Assembly: GCA_029319145.1 (NCBI GenBank)
Contig: CP119753.1
Coordinates: 62,001 to 126,000, forward strand
DNA length: 64,000 nt
From: Microbacter sp. GSS18
Lineage (GTDB): Bacteria > Actinomycetota > Actinomycetes > Actinomycetales > Microbacteriaceae
Direction: 5' to 3'
Part shown: piece after piece, positions 41,916 through 53,354 of the stretch
Position numbering within the stretch: position 1 is the first letter of the stretch
Layout: each line of letters opens with the position of its first letter
The notes under the pieces: model-generated
Databases searched by the model: none
What the model saw: only the letters and a program-made list of their open reading frames with translations
Told to the model about the DNA's origin: nothing
Translations under genes and position numbers: made by a program

Positions 41916-43568
41916 TCAGCCCGCCAGGGCGCGGTGGACCGACGCCACTGCGCTGGACCCTTCGCCGACGGCCGCGGCGACGCGCTTCATGGAGCCGCGC
42001 CGCACGTCTCCGGCCGCGAACACGCGCGGCAGCGACGTCTCGAACGGCAGCGGCTCGCGCCCGAGCACGCGCCAGCGGGCGTCGAGCGCGTCGGCGGGGA
42101 CGTCCACGCCCGTCGAGAGGAAGCCGTCGCGGTCGCGGTGCAGGCCGGGCAGCCACGCCGTGGCGGGCTGGGCGCCGATGAAGCAGAAGAGGCCGCGGGC
42201 CTCCCTCTCGCCGATCCGGTCGATGCGCACCCGCTCCAGCGTGTCCCCGCCGTCGAGGCCGACGACCTGCGCGCGCGTGAGGACCTCGACGCGCGGATCC
42301 TCGAGGAGCCGGTCCACCAGATACGACGACATCCGCGCCCCGAGGTCGTCGCCGCGGGCGACGAGGGTCACGGGACATCCGCCCGCCGCGAGGTACAGCG
42401 CGGCCTGACCGGCGGAGTTGGCGCCGCCGACCACCACGACAGGCGCGTCCTGGACCTGCCGCAGCTCCAGAGGTGTCGCGGCGTAATAGATGCCCGCGCC
42501 CTCGAACTGCGACCACCGGTCGAGGTCGAGCGTGCGATACGCGGCGCCGGAGGTCACGATCGCCGCCCGCGCCCGCACCACCCGGCCGTCGCTGAGCGTG
42601 ACCTCGAGTGCGTCGTCGACGGTCTCGAGCCGCACCGCCTCGCACGGCGCGTACAGCCTGACGCCGAACTTGAGCGCCTGCAGCGAGGCCTGGCCGATGA
42701 GGGCGCCGCCGCTGACCCCGAACGGGAAGCCGAGGAAGTTCTCGATGCGCGACGTCGCGGCCGCCTGACCGCCGGGCGCGACGGCGTCGAGCAGCACCGT
42801 GCTCAGCCCCTCCGACGCCCCGTAGATGGCGGCGGCGAGCCCGGCGGGTCCGCCGCCGATGACGGCGAGGTCGACCACGTCGTCGCCGGCATGTCCCTGG
42901 TAGCTCAGCCCGAGCCGGTCGGCCACGATCCCGGGGGTGGCGTTGCGGATGGGCTCGCCCTGGATGAACGCGATCGGCAGATCGACCTCGGTCGCGCCGG
43001 CGGAGGCCAGGTGCTGCATGGTCGCGTCGTCCGCCTCGACGGCGGTGTGCACCAGATCGGTGCGCTCGGCGAACCGGCGCAGCGCGAGGAAGTCGCTCGA
43101 GGAGGAGCGCCCGACGAACTTCAGCGTCCACGCCGCCGAACCGGAGCGCAGGTACTCCCGCCGGGCCCAGAAGGCGTGCAGGAGGATGTCGCACAGCTCG
43201 TCGTCCTCGCTCATGAGCCGTCGGCGCTGCGCGTCGTCCAGCAGGTGCACGCGGCCGGCTTCGCTCATGCGCGCCGACAGGAACGGCGACTGATTGTTGA
43301 GCAGCCCCAGCTCGCCGACGAACGTGCGCGGGCCCATGCGGATCAGGACCTCCTCGTCGAGCCACGCGAGTGCGTCCCGGACGACCTCGACCTCGCCCGT
43401 CTCGACGAGCACGAGGTCGTAGCCGGGATCCCCCGAGCGGAAGAGGTACTCGCCCGCGGCGACGTCCTCGGGGCGTCCGTAGGAGACCAGCCGGGCCCAC
43501 TGCGCGTCGGTCAAGGGCGGCTGCTGGACCGCCGGGAAGGGTTTCGCGCCCGTGCCGTGAGAGCTCAC
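41916..43568 (-). CDS. cNMP-binding/thioredoxin reductase-like fusion lacking the redox CxxC
   Basis: The product has 550 residues from a GTG. Residues 15-130 form a cyclic-nucleotide-binding-like domain (EYLFRSGDPG, GELGLLNNQ). Residues 145-225 look like a thioredoxin-like domain. From 232 comes a thioredoxin-reductase fold with FAD loop IGGGPAGLAAAIYG, NADPH loop GGANSAGQAA and VFAAGDVRRGS. Where TrxR has CATC, this protein has A363-A-T-P366, so the usual disulfide is absent. It is therefore not a classical TrxR; it may use flavin and NADPH differently, with the N-terminal domain as a switch. It is divergent from a GNAT gene. Confidence 0.88.
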   Translation of the reverse strand: MSSHGTGAKPFPAVQQPPLTDAQWARLVSYGRPEDVAAGEYLFRSGDPGYDLVLVETGEVEVVRDALAWLDEEVLIRMGPRTFVGELGLLNNQSPFLSARMSEAGRVHLLDDAQRRRLMSEDDELCDILLHAFWARREYLRSGSAAWTLKFVGRSSSSDFLALRRFAERTDLVHTAVEADDATMQHLASAGATEVDLPIAFIQGEPIRNATPGIVADRLGLSYQGHAGDDVVDLAVIGGGPAGLAAAIYGASEGLSTVLLDAVAPGGQAAATSRIENFLGFPFGVSGGALIGQASLQALKFGVRLYAPCEAVRLETVDDALEVTLSDGRVVRARAAIVTSGAAYRTLDLDRWSQFEGAGIYYAATPLELRQVQDAPVVVVGGANSAGQAALYLAAGGCPVTLVARGDDLGARMSSYLVDRLLEDPRVEVLTRAQVVGLDGGDTLERVRIDRIGEREARGLFCFIGAQPATAWLPGLHRDRDGFLSTGVDVPADALDARWRVLGREPLPFETSLPRVFAAGDVRRGSMKRVAAAVGEGSSAVASVHRALAG

Positions 43569-43607
43569 GCGTTCACGGTAGCCCCGTCGACAGCCGCGGG
43601 CACCCCG

Positions 43608-43613
43608 TATTGT
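43608..43613 (+). promoter_or_regulatory. -10 box of the GNAT gene at 43620
   Basis: TATTGT ends 6 nt before the GTG start and no Shine-Dalgarno is present, which fits leaderless transcription. Confidence 0.5.
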
Positions 43614-43619
43614 CGAAGC

Positions 43620-44120
43620 GTGATCGATCGAACTCTTGCCGACGGTGCCCTTCTTCGCGCAGCCCGCCCGGGTGACGAGGCCGGGATCCTCGCCTGCATC
43701 CAGGCCCTAGCCGAGTACGAGAAGGAGCCGGATGCCGTCGAGAACACCGTCGAGGCGCTGACCGCGACCCTGTTCGGCGACGACCCGCGGGCGTTCGCCC
43801 ACGTCGTGGAGCGCGGCGGCGAGGTCGTGGGCATCGCCATCTGGTTCCTGACGTACTCCACCTGGACCGGCACGCACGGCATCTGGCTCGAGGACCTGTT
43901 CGTCTACGACTCCGAGCGCGGCCAGGGCTACGGGCACGCTCTCATCACGTCGCTCGCGGCGCTGTGCGTCGAGCGCGGCTACCGCCGGCTGGAGTGGACG
44001 GTGCTGGACTGGAACGCTCCCGCGCTCGCCTTCTACCGCTCGCTCGGTGCCGACCCGATGGACGAGTGGACCACGCAGCGGGTCAGCGGCGAGAAGCTCG
44101 AGGCGATGGCGCGCGCCTGA
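43620..44120 (+). CDS. GNAT family N-acetyltransferase (spermidine/diamine acetyltransferase-like)
   Basis: The product has 166 residues from the GTG at 43620. LLRAARPGDEAGILACIQALAEYEKEPDAVENT, HGIWLEDLFVYDSERGQGYGHALITSLAALCVERGYRRLEWTVLDWNAPALAFYRSLGA match the SAT/PaiA-like group of GNATs, with the acetyl-CoA loop RGQGYG. Substrates are often polyamines or amino-acid derivatives; not determinable here. The mRNA appears leaderless. Confidence 0.88.
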   Translation: MIDRTLADGALLRAARPGDEAGILACIQALAEYEKEPDAVENTVEALTATLFGDDPRAFAHVVERGGEVVGIAIWFLTYSTWTGTHGIWLEDLFVYDSERGQGYGHALITSLAALCVERGYRRLEWTVLDWNAPALAFYRSLGADPMDEWTTQRVSGEKLEAMARA

Positions 44121-44198
44121 CACCCGGCCCCGCTACCGTCTTCGCGGCGGTTGGGCAATCCCCCCTCTGCGGGCGCAGCGATGCGCCAGAGTGAGGGC

Positions 44199-45131
44199 AT
44201 GACAACCTCGCCCCTCGCCGTCGTCTTCAACCCCAGCAAGATCTCGCGCGAAGACCTCTGTGACGCCTTCGACCGTGTGGACGCCGACGCGTGCGCGCGT
44301 GCCGCATGGTTCGAGACCACGGTCGACGACCCCGGCCGGGGTCCCGCGCGCGATGCGCTCGACGCCGGCGCCCGGCTCGTGATCGTCGCGGGAGGCGACG
44401 GCACGGTGCGTGCGGTCGCCGAGGTGCTCGCGGGCACGGACGTTCCGCTCGGCATCGTGCCGCAGGGCACGGGGAACCTGCTCGCGCGGAACCTCGAGGT
44501 GCCGATCGGCGACGTCGACGCCGCGATCACCCGTGCCCTGGAGCCTGCCGAGCGCCGCATCGACCTGGGATGGATCGACATCGACGGCGACGACGAGGAC
44601 GAGCGCGTCTTCGCGGTGATGGTCGGCTTCGGGCTGGACGCGCAGATGCTCGTCGAGACCGATGAGGACCTCAAGGACAAGGCCGGCTGGCTCGCCTACG
44701 TCGAAGCGCTCGGACGCGCCGTGTCGGCATCCGAGGTCGTCGCGTTCGATCTCGCGCTCGACGGCGGCGAACCGGAGCGCGTCGAAGGACACACGCTCAT
44801 GATCGGCAACTGCGGGACGATCCAGGGGGGCGTTGCGCTGCTTCCCGCCGCCGCCATCGACGACGGCCAGCTCGATCTGCTGCTGATCAGCGCCGACTCG
44901 GCAGCGGGCTGGCTCGACACGGTGCGCTCGTTCGTGTGGGACAACGGCGTGCGCCGCTTCTTCGCGAAGGACGACGACACCCTCGATTCCGACACGGCGC
45001 AGCACCGGTGTGCGACGCGCATGCGCGTCGAGCTGCCGACGCCGGTCCCGTTCGAGATCGACGGCGAGGAGATCGGCGACGTGCAGGCGTTCACGGTGCG
45101 CGTCGAGGCGGGCGCGCTCGTCGTGCGCTGA
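44199..45131 (+). CDS. Diacylglycerol/lipid kinase family protein
   Basis: The product has 310 residues. It begins MTTSPLAVVFNPSKIS, with the nucleotide motif VIVAGGDGTVRAVAEVL, LGIVPQGTGNLLARNLEVP, and the C-terminal lobe IGNCGTIQGGVALLPAAAIDDGQLDLLLIS...FEIDGEEIG. These match bacterial DgkB/YegS-like kinases that phosphorylate lipids or sphingoid-like molecules with ATP. GAGTGAGGG lies before the ATG. Isolated gene; physiological lipid unknown. Confidence 0.9.
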   Translation: MTTSPLAVVFNPSKISREDLCDAFDRVDADACARAAWFETTVDDPGRGPARDALDAGARLVIVAGGDGTVRAVAEVLAGTDVPLGIVPQGTGNLLARNLEVPIGDVDAAITRALEPAERRIDLGWIDIDGDDEDERVFAVMVGFGLDAQMLVETDEDLKDKAGWLAYVEALGRAVSASEVVAFDLALDGGEPERVEGHTLMIGNCGTIQGGVALLPAAAIDDGQLDLLLISADSAAGWLDTVRSFVWDNGVRRFFAKDDDTLDSDTAQHRCATRMRVELPTPVPFEIDGEEIGDVQAFTVRVEAGALVVR

Positions 45132-45220
45132 GTGGGCTTCGCGATCGGTCCGCCTGACATCCGGGCGAAACGCGACGGGAGTAGCGTGACGTCGAGTTCG
45201 CCGCCGGTCAGGAGGTCCCC

Positions 45221-46267
45221 ATGTCGTTCCACGTCCCGCTCGTCGACATCACGTCGTACGTCACCGGCGGCACCGCTGACGAACGCGCCGCGACCGCCCA
45301 GGCGATCGACGACGCCTGCCGCACGGTCGGCTTCATCCAGATCACGGGGCACGGCATCCCCACGAGTGTCTCCGACGGCCTCGCGGACGCGCTGGACCGC
45401 TTCTTCGGGCTGGACCTCGACGCGAAGAAGGCCTACCGCACCGCGCCCGAGGTGAACCGCGGCTACAGCCCGCCGAAGTCGGAGTCGCTGAGCCTGTCGC
45501 TCGGGGTCGAGCAGGCGAGCCGGATGAACGACTTCTTCGAGGCCTTCAACGTCGGTGCCTCGGCGGCGGACTATCCGCACGTCGCCGATCTGCCGCAGCC
45601 GGACTACGCCGAGAACGTGTGGCCGGACGTCGACGGCTACCGCGAGCAGGTTCGCACCTACTTCGCCGAGGCCGCCCGGGTCGCCCGCACGCTGACGCGC
45701 ATCTTCGCTGACGCGCTCGGGCTGCCGGAGGAGTTCTTCGCCTCCCGCACCGACCACTCGCTCGACGTGCTGCGGATGAACAACTACGCCCTTCCGCCGG
45801 GCACGGACGTCACCCTCGACGGCGACCTCATCGGCATGGGCGAGCACACCGACTTCGGCATCGTGACGGTGCTGTGGGCCGACCAGGTGGCCGGCCTCCA
45901 GGTGCTCGGCACGGACGGTTCGTGGAACGACGTCATGCCCGCCGACGGCGCGCTGCTGGTCAACCTCGGCGACATCACGGCGCGGCTCACGAACGAGCGG
46001 TGGATGTCGACGCTCCACCGGGTGAAGCCGCCGGTGATCGACGGCACGATCGAACGGCGGCGGAGCGCGGCGTTCTTCCACGACGGCAACGTCGAGACCG
46101 TCATCGAGACGCTGCCGTCGTGCGTCGACGACGAGCACCCGAACCTGTACGCCGAGCCGATCACGATCGCCGAGCACATCGCGGCGAAGCTGGGCGGCTC
46201 CCGCCAGGGCAGGCTCAACGACAAGGCCGAGCGCGAGTCGGCGCGGGTGCTGTCGAGCAGGTACTGA
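45221..46267 (+). CDS. 2-oxoglutarate/Fe(II) dioxygenase (isopenicillin N synthase family)
   Basis: The product has 348 residues, with GGAGGT before the ATG. The double-stranded beta-helix ligands are H209-x-D211 (GEHTDFG) and H266 (LHRV), with the 2OG-binding R281-S282. The N-terminal half has the DIOX_N pattern VPLVDITSYVTGGTADERAATAQAIDDACRTVGFIQITGHG. It hydroxylates, desaturates or cyclises an unknown small molecule. No biosynthetic cluster is evident nearby. Confidence 0.9.
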   Translation: MSFHVPLVDITSYVTGGTADERAATAQAIDDACRTVGFIQITGHGIPTSVSDGLADALDRFFGLDLDAKKAYRTAPEVNRGYSPPKSESLSLSLGVEQASRMNDFFEAFNVGASAADYPHVADLPQPDYAENVWPDVDGYREQVRTYFAEAARVARTLTRIFADALGLPEEFFASRTDHSLDVLRMNNYALPPGTDVTLDGDLIGMGEHTDFGIVTVLWADQVAGLQVLGTDGSWNDVMPADGALLVNLGDITARLTNERWMSTLHRVKPPVIDGTIERRRSAAFFHDGNVETVIETLPSCVDDEHPNLYAEPITIAEHIAAKLGGSRQGRLNDKAERESARVLSSRY

Positions 46268-46298
46268 CCGGGCGGCTCGCTCCCGGTGGCCGACGCGA

Positions 46299-49034
<2,736 letters not shown>

Positions 49035-49222
49035 CCCCGGGCGTCCCGCCGCGTCGTCCCGTCCGATCCGCGCTCCGAATGCGGCCGTTCGGCACCGTGG
49101 CCCGTCCTCGTGTGCCGTCGGAGCCCTGGCCGATCGCGGCGTGGGTCGTTGGCCCCTGGCCGGATGACGACGGGGCCTTGATGCTGGGTGGCAGATGCCG
49201 CGATGACGCGAAGGAGGCGATC

Positions 49223-50776
49223 ATGGCCGGTGACCTCGACCCGGTGTCGTCCGAGCTCGACCGGGCGGTCGACGAACTGCTCGCGCGGCACGCCACCGTG
49301 GGCCTTGCGGTGGGCGTGATCCGCACCGGCGAGCCGACGTGGTTCCGCGCGCACGGTGTCGCCGACGTTCCCTCACAGGCGCCGATCACCGAGGACACCG
49401 TCTTCCGCATCGCGTCCATCACGAAGACACTCACGGCGATCTCCGTCATGCAGCTGGTCGAACGGGGACTCATCGACCTCGATGCGCCCGCCAACACCTA
49501 CCTGCGGGCCTACAAGCTGGTGCCGGATGACCCGGATTGGGCACCGGCGACCATCCGGCACCTGCTCACCCACACCGCCGGTCTCGGCGAGCTCGCGCAT
49601 CCGTCCGGTGCATTCCGTCCCGACTTCGGCGAGAGCGTGCCCGCGGGGGAGCGCCTCCCCTCGGCCGGAGAGTTCTACCGGAGCGCGCTGGCCGTGCGCG
49701 CCGAGCCCGGCACGCGCTTCGTCTACACCAACCACGCCCCGACGACGCTGGGCCAGATCGTCGAGGACGTCACCGGGACGCCGCTCGCCGAGTACGCCGC
49801 CGAGCACGTCTTCGGCCCGATCGGCATGACGTCGAGCAGCCTCTCACGAACCGAGAGCGTCGCGGCGGGCCTCGCCACCGGGTACGAGATCGGGCGCGGC
49901 GGCGTGAAGCGGATCGCCGAGCGCGACATGGTCACGACGGGTGCGGCATCCGCCTTCTCGACTCCGCGCGACATGGCGCGGTATGCCGCGGTCCTGCTGA
50001 ACCAGGGCCGCACGGCGAACGGCTCCGTGCTGACGCCCGACGCGCTCGCCGCGATGTTCGCGCCGCAGTTCCAGCCCGACCCGCGCATCCCGGGGATGGG
50101 CCTGGGGTTCTTCCGCGCCGAGATCGCCGGGCACGCCGCCGTGCGGCATCAGGGCACGCATCCGGGCTTCCACAGCGAGCTGTGCGTGGTCCCGGATGCC
50201 GGGCTCGCCGTGATCGCGTTCACCAACGGCGCCGAGCAGGCGGACCTGTGGCTGCCGGCGGAGGTCGCGGTTCTCGCGGGCCGGGTGCTCGGCGAATCGG
50301 GGGCGCGCTTGCCGGCCGCGCCCTCGGACCCCTCGCGATGGCGAGAGCGCTGCGGGTGGTACCGGCTCGCTGCGCGTGCCTCGGATATTCGGCTCCGGGC
50401 GATGCTCGGGTTCGGTGCCGAGGTGTTCGTCGACGACGGTCGTCTGATGGTGCGCTTCCTCGCCGTCGTGCCGAGCCTGCTGCGCGGCTTCCCGCTCGTG
50501 CCCGCCGACCCGGACGATCCCGATGTGTTCCGCATCCTGTTCGGCGCGTCGGGTCTGCAGTCGATGGGCGTCGTCTTCGGGCGCACTGCGGCCGGGCGCC
50601 CGTGCCTGCACCTTGACCTGATGCCCCTCACACTCGAGAAGCAGCCGGCGCGCACGAATCCCCGGCGGTGGGCCGTCGCCGCGCTGACAGCCGGCGCGGT
50701 GGCGGCGGCCGCTCTCACCGGCGCCGCGGTTCGCCGCCGCCGTCGACCCTCGGAGCGGGCGACGCCACCGTCCTGA
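49223..50776 (+). CDS. Beta-lactamase-fold serine hydrolase with C-terminal membrane segment
   Basis: The product has 517 residues; AAGGAGG precedes the ATG by 5 bp. FRIASITKTLTAISVMQLVERG holds the SxxK nucleophile (SITK), RFVYTNHAPTTLGQIVEDVTG holds the YxN element, and the H-x-G position is near HQGTHPGFHSE. This is the class C/esterase EstB/PBP group. No signal peptide is visible, but AVAALTAGAVAAAALTGAAV near the C-terminus could anchor it in the membrane. The substrate may be a beta-lactam, D-peptide or ester. 188 bp upstream show no clear promoter. Confidence 0.86.
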   Translation: MAGDLDPVSSELDRAVDELLARHATVGLAVGVIRTGEPTWFRAHGVADVPSQAPITEDTVFRIASITKTLTAISVMQLVERGLIDLDAPANTYLRAYKLVPDDPDWAPATIRHLLTHTAGLGELAHPSGAFRPDFGESVPAGERLPSAGEFYRSALAVRAEPGTRFVYTNHAPTTLGQIVEDVTGTPLAEYAAEHVFGPIGMTSSSLSRTESVAAGLATGYEIGRGGVKRIAERDMVTTGAASAFSTPRDMARYAAVLLNQGRTANGSVLTPDALAAMFAPQFQPDPRIPGMGLGFFRAEIAGHAAVRHQGTHPGFHSELCVVPDAGLAVIAFTNGAEQADLWLPAEVAVLAGRVLGESGARLPAAPSDPSRWRERCGWYRLAARASDIRLRAMLGFGAEVFVDDGRLMVRFLAVVPSLLRGFPLVPADPDDPDVFRILFGASGLQSMGVVFGRTAAGRPCLHLDLMPLTLEKQPARTNPRRWAVAALTAGAVAAAALTGAAVRRRRRPSERATPPS

Positions 50777-50805
50777 ACCATCCCCGGCGCTTGAGTGTCA
50801 CGGAT

Positions 50806-50874
50806 GGCGGGGACTCTGGCCGACACGCCGCCCGCAGCAATCCGTCATCCGGCGTGTCGCCTGCAATCCCCGCC
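50806..50874. repeat. Nested inverted repeat downstream of the serine hydrolase gene
   Basis: Outer arms GGCGGGGA (50806-50813) and TCCCCGCC (50867-50874) enclose CGACACGCC (50821-50829) and GGCGTGTCG (50851-50859). Possibly a terminator or a mobile palindromic element similar in style to the repeats near 57.8 kb. Confidence 0.5.
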
Positions 50875-50974
50875 GACCGGCACGCTCCATATGCCCGCAG
50901 CCCGCCGTTCCGCACGCTCCGCGTGCCGTCGCGCTGCCGTTTCCACTCCGCCGCGCCCCGTCCGCCCCCGGGTC

Positions 50975-50980
50975 TACCCT
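50975..50980 (+). promoter_or_regulatory. -10 box of the YcaQ-like gene
   Basis: TACCCT stands 7 nt before the GTG start at 50988, without a ribosome binding site. Confidence 0.45.
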
Positions 50981-50987
50981 GTTGCCC

Positions 50988-52073
50988 GTGACCCCGCACC
51001 GGCTGACACGCGATCAGGCGCGGCGCCTGGTCGTGCGCGCGCAGCTGCTCGACGCCGCCCGCCCGGGTGACGTGGTCGAGGTCGCCGAGCAGCTCACCTA
51101 CGTCAAGATCGATCCCACGGCCGTCATCGCCCCGTGCGAGCACACGGTGCTGTGGAGCCGCATCGGTTGGTCGTACGGGCCGGGGCAGCTGACCAAGGCG
51201 GCCGAGCTCGACCGGCTGCTGTTCGAGTTCGGCGGCGCGTTCCGCCCCACGAGCCTGCTGCCGCTCATGCTGCCGGTCATGCGGGCGTGGCCCGCGCGCG
51301 AGAGCACGCGCGAGTGGCTCGAGGAGAACGCGCGGTTCCGCGACGACGTGCTCGCGCGGCTGCGGGCCGACGGTCCGCTGCTCGCGCGCGACATCCCCGA
51401 CACGGCGCAGGTGGCGCGTGCGCCCGACGGCTGGTCGGGCTCGAACCAGGTGCCCATCATGCTCGACATGCTCGCGCGCCAGGGCCTGACCGCAGTCGTC
51501 GGCCGCGAGGGGCGCCACCGCCGCTGGGATCTCGCCGAGCGCGTGTACCCGCAGGGCCTGCCCGAGTACGACGGCGATGAGGCCGCCGAGCTGCTCGGCG
51601 AGCGCAAGCTGCAGGCGGCCGGCATCGCCCGCGCGCACTGGCATTGGAGCGGCGTGGGCAAGACCAGCGGCGAATCGGCGGTCGTCGAGGGGACGACGGG
51701 CACGTGGCGGGTCGATCCCGGGGCTCTCGCGTCGCTCGACGAGGACGACGGCGGTCGCGTCGCCTTCTTGAACCCGTACGACAGCATGCTGTTCGACCGC
51801 AAGCGTCTGACGGAGCTGTTCGCGTTCACGTACGTGCTCGAGCAGTTCAAGCCGAAGCCGCAGCGCGTCTACGGCGCGTTCGCGCACCCGATCCTGATGG
51901 GCGACCGGTTCGTCGGGATGCTCGACGCCGAGCTCGACGGCCCTCGCGAGACGCTCCGCGTGAACGCGGTCCACGAGTTCGCGCCGTTCGAGCCGGAAGA
52001 GACCGACATGGTGCGCGCCGAGATCGGCGACCTCGCGGAGTGGCTCGGCGTAGGGGTCTCGGGGCTCGCCTGA
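50988..52073 (+). CDS. Winged-helix AlkZ/YcaQ-like DNA glycosylase family protein
   Basis: The product has 361 residues from the GTG at 50988; a TTG at 50982 is less likely. It has tandem winged-helix-type segments: RLTRDQARRLVVRAQLLDA, DVLARLRADGPLLARDIPD and a C-terminal FLNPYDSMLFDRKRLTELFAFTYVLEQFKPKPQRVYG, which match the HTH_42 (YcaQ/AlkZ) family. These enzymes excise interstrand crosslinks or bulky alkylated bases. The family QxD/QxQ position appears here as K40-I-D42, so the catalytic glutamine is replaced and activity may be altered. Confidence 0.82.
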   Translation: MTPHRLTRDQARRLVVRAQLLDAARPGDVVEVAEQLTYVKIDPTAVIAPCEHTVLWSRIGWSYGPGQLTKAAELDRLLFEFGGAFRPTSLLPLMLPVMRAWPARESTREWLEENARFRDDVLARLRADGPLLARDIPDTAQVARAPDGWSGSNQVPIMLDMLARQGLTAVVGREGRHRRWDLAERVYPQGLPEYDGDEAAELLGERKLQAAGIARAHWHWSGVGKTSGESAVVEGTTGTWRVDPGALASLDEDDGGRVAFLNPYDSMLFDRKRLTELFAFTYVLEQFKPKPQRVYGAFAHPILMGDRFVGMLDAELDGPRETLRVNAVHEFAPFEPEETDMVRAEIGDLAEWLGVGVSGLA

Positions 52074-52111
52074 ATCGTCCGAGAGGCGGCCCGGCTCACG
52101 GCGATGACGAC

Positions 52112-52143
52112 GGATGCCGCGGGCGCCGTTGCCCGCGGCATCC
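52112..52143. terminator. 13-bp perfect stem between convergent genes
   Basis: GGATGCCGCGGGC (52112-52124) and GCCCGCGGCATCC (52131-52143) flank a 6-nt loop between the YcaQ-like and msrA stops. It can act on both strands. Confidence 0.85.
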
Positions 52144-52153
52144 GCCCTGATGT

Positions 52154-52696
52154 CTACGCGGTGGCGTCCGCGCGCTTCGGCAGCACCCAGCCCGCCCGCG
52201 GGAAATGGCACGTGTAGCCGTTGGGGTACTTCACCAGGTAGTCCTGGTGCTCGGGCTCGGCCTCCCAGAAGGGGCCCTCGGCCTCGATCGTGGTCACCGC
52301 CTTGCCCGGCCACAGGCCGGACGCGTCGACGTCGGCGATCGTGTCGCGGGCGACCTGCTCCTGCTCGGGCGAGAGCGGGAAGATCGCCGAGCGGTAGCTC
52401 GACCCGATGTCGTTGCCCTGACGGTTCAGCGTCGACGGGTCGTGGATCTGGAAGAAGAACGCCAGGACGTCGCGGTACGTCGTCTTGGCGGGGTCGAACA
52501 CGATCTCGACGGCCTCGGCGTGACCCGGGTGGTAGCCGTACGTGGCGTGGGCGTTCTGCCCGCCCGTGTACCCGACGCGGGTCTGCAGGATGCCGGGCTG
52601 CTTGCGGATCAGATCCTGCATGCCCCAGAAGCAGCCGCCGGCGAGGACGGCGGTCTCGGTCCCGGGGACGCGGGTGATGGTTCCGGTGGCTGTCAT
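52154..52696 (-). CDS. msrA: Peptide methionine sulfoxide reductase A
   Basis: The product has 180 residues from the ATG at 52696 with AGGAG upstream. [17 protein letters not shown] holds the catalytic Cys22; [56 protein letters not shown] and TCHFPRAG are invariant MsrA stretches. It repairs methionine S-sulfoxide in oxidised proteins. A longer start 13 codons upstream lacks conservation. Confidence 0.95.
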   Translation of the reverse strand: MTATGTITRVPGTETAVLAGGCFWGMQDLIRKQPGILQTRVGYTGGQNAHATYGYHPGHAEAVEIVFDPAKTTYRDVLAFFFQIHDPSTLNRQGNDIGSSYRSAIFPLSPEQEQVARDTIADVDASGLWPGKAVTTIEAEGPFWEAEPEHQDYLVKYPNGYTCHFPRAGWVLPKRADATA

Positions 52697-52929
52697 GACG
52701 GGATGCTCCTCGATCGTCTGTCGGCAGTCTGACACGCGCGCCGTGCGGCGCGGCGGTCTTCGTCATACAAGACAACCAACGCCGCCTCCCATTTGGTCCC
52801 GCCAAGCTGGGGGGCGCCTGGGAGTTCCTCGGTTCGTCACATTCGCCCGCGGCGGGACACGGCCTATCGCTCGGCACCGCGCGGTATCACAATGGACCCA
52901 TCGGGCCTCGTCGATGACGGAGGCAGTAT

Positions 52930-53310
52930 ATGAGCGGGCAGGACAGGTCAGAGGCGAACGGCGGCGGCCGACGCGTCGAGCTCGACCTCGCGCTCCCACG
53001 ACCGATAGATCCGGCGGGCACGCGTCGCGTGCACGTCGTGGTGGAGGACATCTCCCAGGCAGATGGCCGCGCCACCGTGCTGTACGAGACCGAGGTGGAT
53101 TCACCGCCGGTCCGATCTGATGGAACGCTCGACCCCATCGAGGTCGAGGTACCCGACCTTCCACCCGCGGTCGAACCCGCGATTCGCGTCCACGTCGACG
53201 AAGGGTCGACGGGCGCGATGACAGCAGGGGACTTCATCAACCCTGCCGTGGTCCGCCTCCCCGAGGGACCGCGCTCGGTCGTCGACGTGTCGATGACCGA
53301 GTTGCGATAG
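52930..53310 (+). CDS. Small beta-rich protein, YbaY/YscW-like (tentative)
   Basis: The product has 126 residues, with GGAGG 8 bp before the ATG. After a hydrophilic start it reads as a beta-sandwich: RRVHVVVEDISQADGRATVLYETEVDSPP, DPIEVEVPDLPPAVEPAIRVHVDEGSTGAMTAGDFINPAVVRLP. The order resembles the YbaY/YscW lipoprotein-chaperone domain, but no signal peptide or lipobox is present. It lies 44 bp before the metallopeptidase gene and is probably its co-expressed partner or inhibitor; this is inference. The 233 bp upstream have unusually AT-richer sequence but no firm motif. Confidence 0.6.
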   Translation: MSGQDRSEANGGGRRVELDLALPRPIDPAGTRRVHVVVEDISQADGRATVLYETEVDSPPVRSDGTLDPIEVEVPDLPPAVEPAIRVHVDEGSTGAMTAGDFINPAVVRLPEGPRSVVDVSMTELR

Positions 53311-53354
53311 GGGGTCCGCCATGGGCCCGCACCAACTGGGAATGGAAGAGACAG

